The notes beneath the pieces are model-generated. The model did no database searches. It saw only the letters and a list, made by a program, of their open reading frames with translations, and had not been told where the DNA came from. DNA of 64,000 nt from Nitratidesulfovibrio termitidis HI1. Lineage in GTDB: Bacteria; Desulfobacterota; Desulfovibrionia; Desulfovibrionales; Desulfovibrionaceae. The stretch spans positions 2,168,250 through 2,232,249 of the forward strand of contig NZ_KI632512.1 in the NCBI RefSeq assembly GCF_000504305.1, read 5' to 3'. Both the position numbers and the translations under genes were made by a program. Of this stretch, positions 61,253 to 64,000 are shown in pieces; the first letter of the stretch is position 1; each line of letters begins with the position of its first letter.

Positions 61253-62224
61253 TCAGCATTCCTTGATGTCCTCCTTGATGCGCATGCCGAAGTGGCGGCC
61301 CGCGCAATCGGTGCGGCACAGGATCTGGTCGCCTTCCTTCAGGCTCACCACGCTCACCGGGGCGCCGTCGGGGCGGGTCAGGCGGATGGTTTCCGCATTC
61401 TGCAGGAACACCGCGCCCTCCACGTCGCCCACCCGGGCGCGCACCAGCAGCATGGGCCGCGCCTCCACCTTCAGCCTGCCCACGGTGGCCACGGTGGTGG
61501 AACCGTCGGCACTGACGATGAGCACCTCGTCGCCCGCACGCAGTTCCTCAAGATAGGTGGTCCTGTCGCCGGGCATCTGGGCGTAGGCGTGCACGGCCCC
61601 GGCATTGATGCGGAACGGACGTGCGGCCACGTATTCGTTGTGCTCCGTCTCGGCATGCACCAGAAAGGTGAACGCGCTGGAATTGCCCACCAGCATGCCC
61701 TGCCCCCGGCGCAACATGGACATGGTGTCCACGCATACCCGGTGGCCAAGGCCCACGTTCTCCACCGCCGTGACCACGGCGGTAGCCAGGTCCACGCAGC
61801 CCTGCGACAGCTTGAGGTCGGCCACGATGGACTTCAACTCGCCAGCGCCTTCGGGCAGCACCACCACGCTGGCCACGCCGCGCTCCAGGATGCCCGCCGC
61901 AAGGCGCGCCTCGGCAAGGTCGGCCACTTCCACGGCCACGTCGTCGGACTGAGCCAACAGATTCTCCACCGGAATGATCTCCCACCCGCGCGCCAGCACC
62001 ACGGTTTCGCCCCGCGCCAGACGCGCGGCGGCGTCCTCTTCGTCGGCCTTGGCCGACAACGCGATGATCGCCACATCCTCGTCGGCCAGCACCCGGCACC
62101 GGGCCAGCGCCGCCACAGAATCCACCTGCGCGCGCGGCACGATGATGCCGTCCACGCCCGATTCCAGCGCCAGGGTCACCAGGCCCTTGTCGAAAGGCAC
62201 GCTCTTGAAAAGAATGGTCCGCAT
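61253..62224 (-). CDS. 3-dehydroquinate synthase II (archaeal type)
   Basis: A 323-residue member of the DHQS II family, unrelated to AroB. It uses NAD+ to convert 2-amino-3,7-dideoxy-D-threo-hept-6-ulosonate to 3-dehydroquinate. Family blocks include RGWEIIPVENLLAQ, VCVDTMSMLRRGQGMLVGNSSAFTFLVHAE, YVAARPFRINAGAVHAY and LQNAETIRL with GRHFGMRIKE at the end. The ATG at 62224 has GAGGGG. It is paired with the ADH synthase gene upstream, so this organism makes dehydroquinate from aspartate semialdehyde and a deoxy-ketofructose phosphate rather than by DAHP synthase. Confidence 0.95.
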   Translation of the reverse strand: MRTILFKSVPFDKGLVTLALESGVDGIIVPRAQVDSVAALARCRVLADEDVAIIALSAKADEEDAAARLARGETVVLARGWEIIPVENLLAQSDDVAVEVADLAEARLAAGILERGVASVVVLPEGAGELKSIVADLKLSQGCVDLATAVVTAVENVGLGHRVCVDTMSMLRRGQGMLVGNSSAFTFLVHAETEHNEYVAARPFRINAGAVHAYAQMPGDRTTYLEELRAGDEVLIVSADGSTTVATVGRLKVEARPMLLVRARVGDVEGAVFLQNAETIRLTRPDGAPVSVVSLKEGDQILCRTDCAGRHFGMRIKEDIKEC

Positions 62225-62340
62225 CGGCCCCTCACATTTTTGTCATGGCGGCGAACCGCTCTTTGAATCCACCCGAACACTACGCGGGAGGAACAAGAAC
62301 ATTCCACCTCATTCGGCGGGACATTCCGTGCCTCTTCGGG

Positions 62341-62481
62341 CGTGTCGGGATTCAGGCAATTTCGTTCTCCGGCAAGGAAGGCGAGTCGTCCATGAAGGGA
62401 GTGTACTCTTATCGTACTCGACCGGAATGGACGACGAAGCCTGACGACGCCGGAGGGCGAAAGTGCCTGAATCCCGATACG
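62341..62481 (-). repeat. Structured 3'-end repeat, copy R5 (type copy)
   Basis: It begins 5 bases after the stop of the first operon gene. The end arms CGTATCGGGATTCAGGCACT and its partner GGCAATTT..-type strand at 62341 pair over about 33 bases including TTTCG.CCTCCGGC. The inner stem GTCGTCCAT / ATGGACGAC encloses TCGAGTACGATAAGAGTACA. Sequence and position agree with R1-R4. It lies inside the aromatic operon between the first two genes. Confidence 0.85.
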
Positions 62482-62486
62482 CCCGC

Positions 62487-63284
62487 CTACTCGCCGACGA
62501 GGGCGATGGCCTGCTCCACATCCCAATCCTCGTGCACCAGGCCGCGCAGGGCCTTGACGAGGGCGGGGGTACGTTCGTGCTGAAAGATGTTGCGGCCCAC
62601 GGAAAGACCGGCTGCGCCAGCGCGCACCGCGTCGTGGACCATCTGCAGGAACGAGCGGGTGGAATCCAGCTTGGGACCGCCCGCGATGACCACGGGCACG
62701 CAACAGGAGGCCACAACGTGGGCGAAGCTGTCCATGTCGCCGGTGTAGGCCACCTTGACCACGTCGGCGCCCAGTTCCACGCCCACGCGGGCGGCGTGCG
62801 CCACCACTTCCGGGTCGAACTCGTTCTTGATGCGGGGGCCGCGGGCGTACATCATGGCCAGCAGCGGCATGCCCCAGTCGTTGGCCACGGTGGCCATGCG
62901 GCCAAGGTCGGCCAGCATGTCGCGTTCGGTTTCGTCGCCCAGGTTCACGTGCACGGACACGCCGTCGGCGCCGTGCTTCAGGGCGTCTTCAACGGTGGCG
63001 ACCAGGGTCTTGGCATTGGGGCGGGGGGAAAGGGAGGTGGATGCGGAAAGGTGTACGATCAGGCCCACGTCACGGCCGCCCTCGCGATGGCCGCAGCGCA
63101 CCAGGCCCTTGTGCATGAGCACCGCGTCCGCGCCGCCTTCGGCAACCTGGTTCACGGTTTCGCGCATGTCCACAAGGCCGTAGATGGGCCCCACGCTTAC
63201 CCCGTGATCCAGCGGCACGATGACGGCACGCCCGGTTTTTCGATTGAAAATGCGCTCCATCCTGATTCTTTTGCCGATTTGCAT
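62487..63284 (-). CDS. 2-amino-3,7-dideoxy-D-threo-hept-6-ulosonate synthase
   Basis: A 265-residue class I aldolase of the FbaB/AroA' family. It condenses aspartate semialdehyde with 6-deoxy-5-ketofructose 1-phosphate, the first step of the archaeal-type aromatic route. [59 protein letters not shown], the Schiff-base Lys in [12 protein letters not shown] and [16 protein letters not shown] and [11 protein letters not shown] are visible. The ATG at 63284 has AGGGGAA. It is the first enzyme gene of the operon, 229 bases after the leader attenuator. Confidence 0.93.
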   Translation of the reverse strand: MQIGKRIRMERIFNRKTGRAVIVPLDHGVSVGPIYGLVDMRETVNQVAEGGADAVLMHKGLVRCGHREGGRDVGLIVHLSASTSLSPRPNAKTLVATVEDALKHGADGVSVHVNLGDETERDMLADLGRMATVANDWGMPLLAMMYARGPRIKNEFDPEVVAHAARVGVELGADVVKVAYTGDMDSFAHVVASCCVPVVIAGGPKLDSTRSFLQMVHDAVRAGAAGLSVGRNIFQHERTPALVKALRGLVHEDWDVEQAIALVGE

Positions 63285-63511
63285 CGTATGTTCCCCTGTT
63301 CTTTCGGAAAGGTTTCGGCGCAACTGGCCGTGATCGTGTTTCCTTGCCTTGCGCCCGGACCATCGGGTCGCGGGCGCCGGGGGGCATTCCCCCCGCGTAC
63401 CGGGTACTGCTGATGCGGCAGCGTCAGGCGTCGGACGTGGGGCTGGCCTGCGGCCTGCCCGGTCCTCCGGGTCACACGTTTCCGGGGTGCGCCGCGCGTA
63501 ACGCACCGCCG

Positions 63512-63555
63512 GAAAAAACAGAAAGGGGCCGCCGGCTTTTCGCCCGCGGCCCCTT
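63512..63555 (-). terminator. Leader attenuator terminator of the aromatic operon
   Basis: On the minus strand AAGGGGCCGCGGGC, loop GAAAA and GCCGGCGGCCCCTT form a 13-bp stem with one G-G mismatch, followed by TCTGTTTTTT. It lies 34 bases after the leader-peptide stop and 229 bases before the first enzyme gene. Confidence 0.88.
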
Positions 63556-63588
63556 GAGTCTTCGTGTGTTTACACCTTCGTCAGATGC

Positions 63589-63693
63589 TTACGCACGCTC
63601 CATGCGGCCACGGGCTTCTCCATAGCTAAAAAAGTACCAAAAATAATAGTTGGTACGATAGGCAGTGGTGAAGGTGGCGGAGGTGGAAAGCAT
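63589..63693 (-). CDS. Aromatic leader peptide (attenuation)
   Basis: A 34-codon frame from ATG 63693 to TAA 63589. It starts MLSTSATFTTAYRT; residues 15-24 read NYYFWYFFSY, eight aromatic residues in ten, and GEARGRMERA ends it. In all there are five Tyr, four Phe and one Trp codon. AGGA lies 10 bases before the start. Codons for GEARGR include GCCCGTGGCCGC (63604-63615), which can pair with the terminator 5' arm (63542-63553, 11 of 12 positions with one G-U). This is the classical design of a ribosome-mediated attenuator responding to aromatic aminoacyl-tRNAs. Confidence 0.85.
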   Translation of the reverse strand: MLSTSATFTTAYRTNYYFWYFFSYGEARGRMERA

Positions 63694-63736
63694 TGTCGTG
63701 ATGTCCTGACGTTATCCGTTTTCAGGTGTTTCGGGA

Positions 63737-63766
63737 TACCTACGCCCGCCTTGCAAGGGCTGTCAA
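63737..63766 (-). promoter_or_regulatory. Candidate promoter of the aromatic operon
   Basis: On the minus strand a consensus -35 TTGACA (63761-63766) is followed after 18 bases by TAGGTA (63737-63742), a weak -10. The spacer contains the perfect palindrome CCTTGCAAGG (63749-63758), which could be an operator. The leader peptide starts about 45 bases downstream. Confidence 0.5.
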
Positions 63767-64000
63767 GCGGAATGTTCGGCAAGACCCCATCTTTTTCACC
63801 GGGGCGGGGCGCATTAGATTTACGTTTTTGTTTCCTTGAACACTCATGCTGTGTTCATTTTTGTCATTATATGCCCCCTCGATTATCTCCACACCCTTGC
63901 CCGGCACCTGCGGAGTCTTGAAATTCGCCGGGTTGCCACCATTGGCCCCCCTTTTGCTATCTCACCAGCACGGACGGCATGCGCCGCCCGCGTCGCCCCC
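63767..64000. other. Upstream flank of the aromatic operon
   Basis: This stretch has lower GC around 63810-63880 (TTTACGTTTTTGTTTCCTTG) and no convincing gene. A minus-strand open frame across it lacks an ATG and runs into the promoter. The window ends here. Confidence 0.3.

Noticed and set aside
63570-63782. A 70-residue minus-strand frame with a Pro-rich run overlapping the leader region
   Set aside because: It crosses the candidate promoter and is in a different frame from the aromatic leader peptide. It has no ribosome site and no recognisable protein; the leader reading explains the sequence better.
63767-64000. Minus-strand open frame running from the window edge into the promoter
   Set aside because: It has no ATG, only a weak GTG, no ribosome site and ends within the -35/-10 region, so it is not supported as a gene.

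Overview
The window is high-GC DNA from a sulfate-reducing deltaproteobacterium of the Desulfovibrio / Nitratidesulfovibrio type. This rests on a periplasmic [NiFe] hydrogenase with its own cytochrome c3, an adenylylsulfate-reductase-like subunit pair, and an aromatic operon that opens with the archaeal-type route to dehydroquinate followed by pheA-aroA-tyrA-trpEGDCFBA. Gene order and protein style match what I know of that group; I could not search a database.

Layout. 1-832 is the end of an IS3-family element cut by the window edge. 0.9-10 kb holds an acetyltransferase, malQ, glmS, a LysR regulator divergent from a CidA/LrgB pair, and an AI-2E-family permease. 10.1-14.5 kb is a minus-strand cluster: TauE/SafE-type permease, AprA-like flavoprotein, AprB-like ferredoxin and a Crp/Fnr regulator. 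14.9-24.5 kb carries a small Cys-rich protein, polA, an RlmI-type methyltransferase, a class V aminotransferase, a DUF1844 protein, argC and a chemoreceptor. 24.8-35 kb has HD-GYP and EAL-HDOD signalling proteins, a phenylacetate-CoA-ligase-type enzyme, purD, purE, an AT-rich lipoprotein gene and a FetAB-type ABC exporter. 35-49 kb has mutL, a receiver-PAS-kinase protein, the cytochrome c3-hynB-hynA operon, hldD, a Cys-cluster protein, a Ser/Thr kinase, a phosphoesterase and a TPR lipoprotein. 49-63.7 kb has icd and then the 12-gene aromatic operon, all on the minus strand.

The most notable reading is the control of the aromatic operon. A 34-codon leader peptide, unusually rich in Tyr, Phe and Trp codons, precedes an intrinsic terminator and a competing pairing segment upstream of the first gene. 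A second, Trp-specific attenuator appears to be built into the end of tyrA: three consecutive Trp codons, a segment that can pair with the terminator 5' arm, the tyrA stop, and an intrinsic terminator just before trpE. Together these would give two-tier control, with a general aromatic switch at the front and a tryptophan switch for the trp genes only.

A second theme is repeats. Five copies of a structured element (13265, 27819, 46998, 53261, 62341) lie at the 3' ends of minus-strand genes, all in the same orientation. Their arm sequences differ between copies but stay complementary within each copy, which suggests selection on RNA structure. One copy supplies the C-terminal tail of TrpC. Other intergenic hairpin families and a 37-bp tandem array are also described. 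No tRNA, rRNA or CRISPR array was seen.
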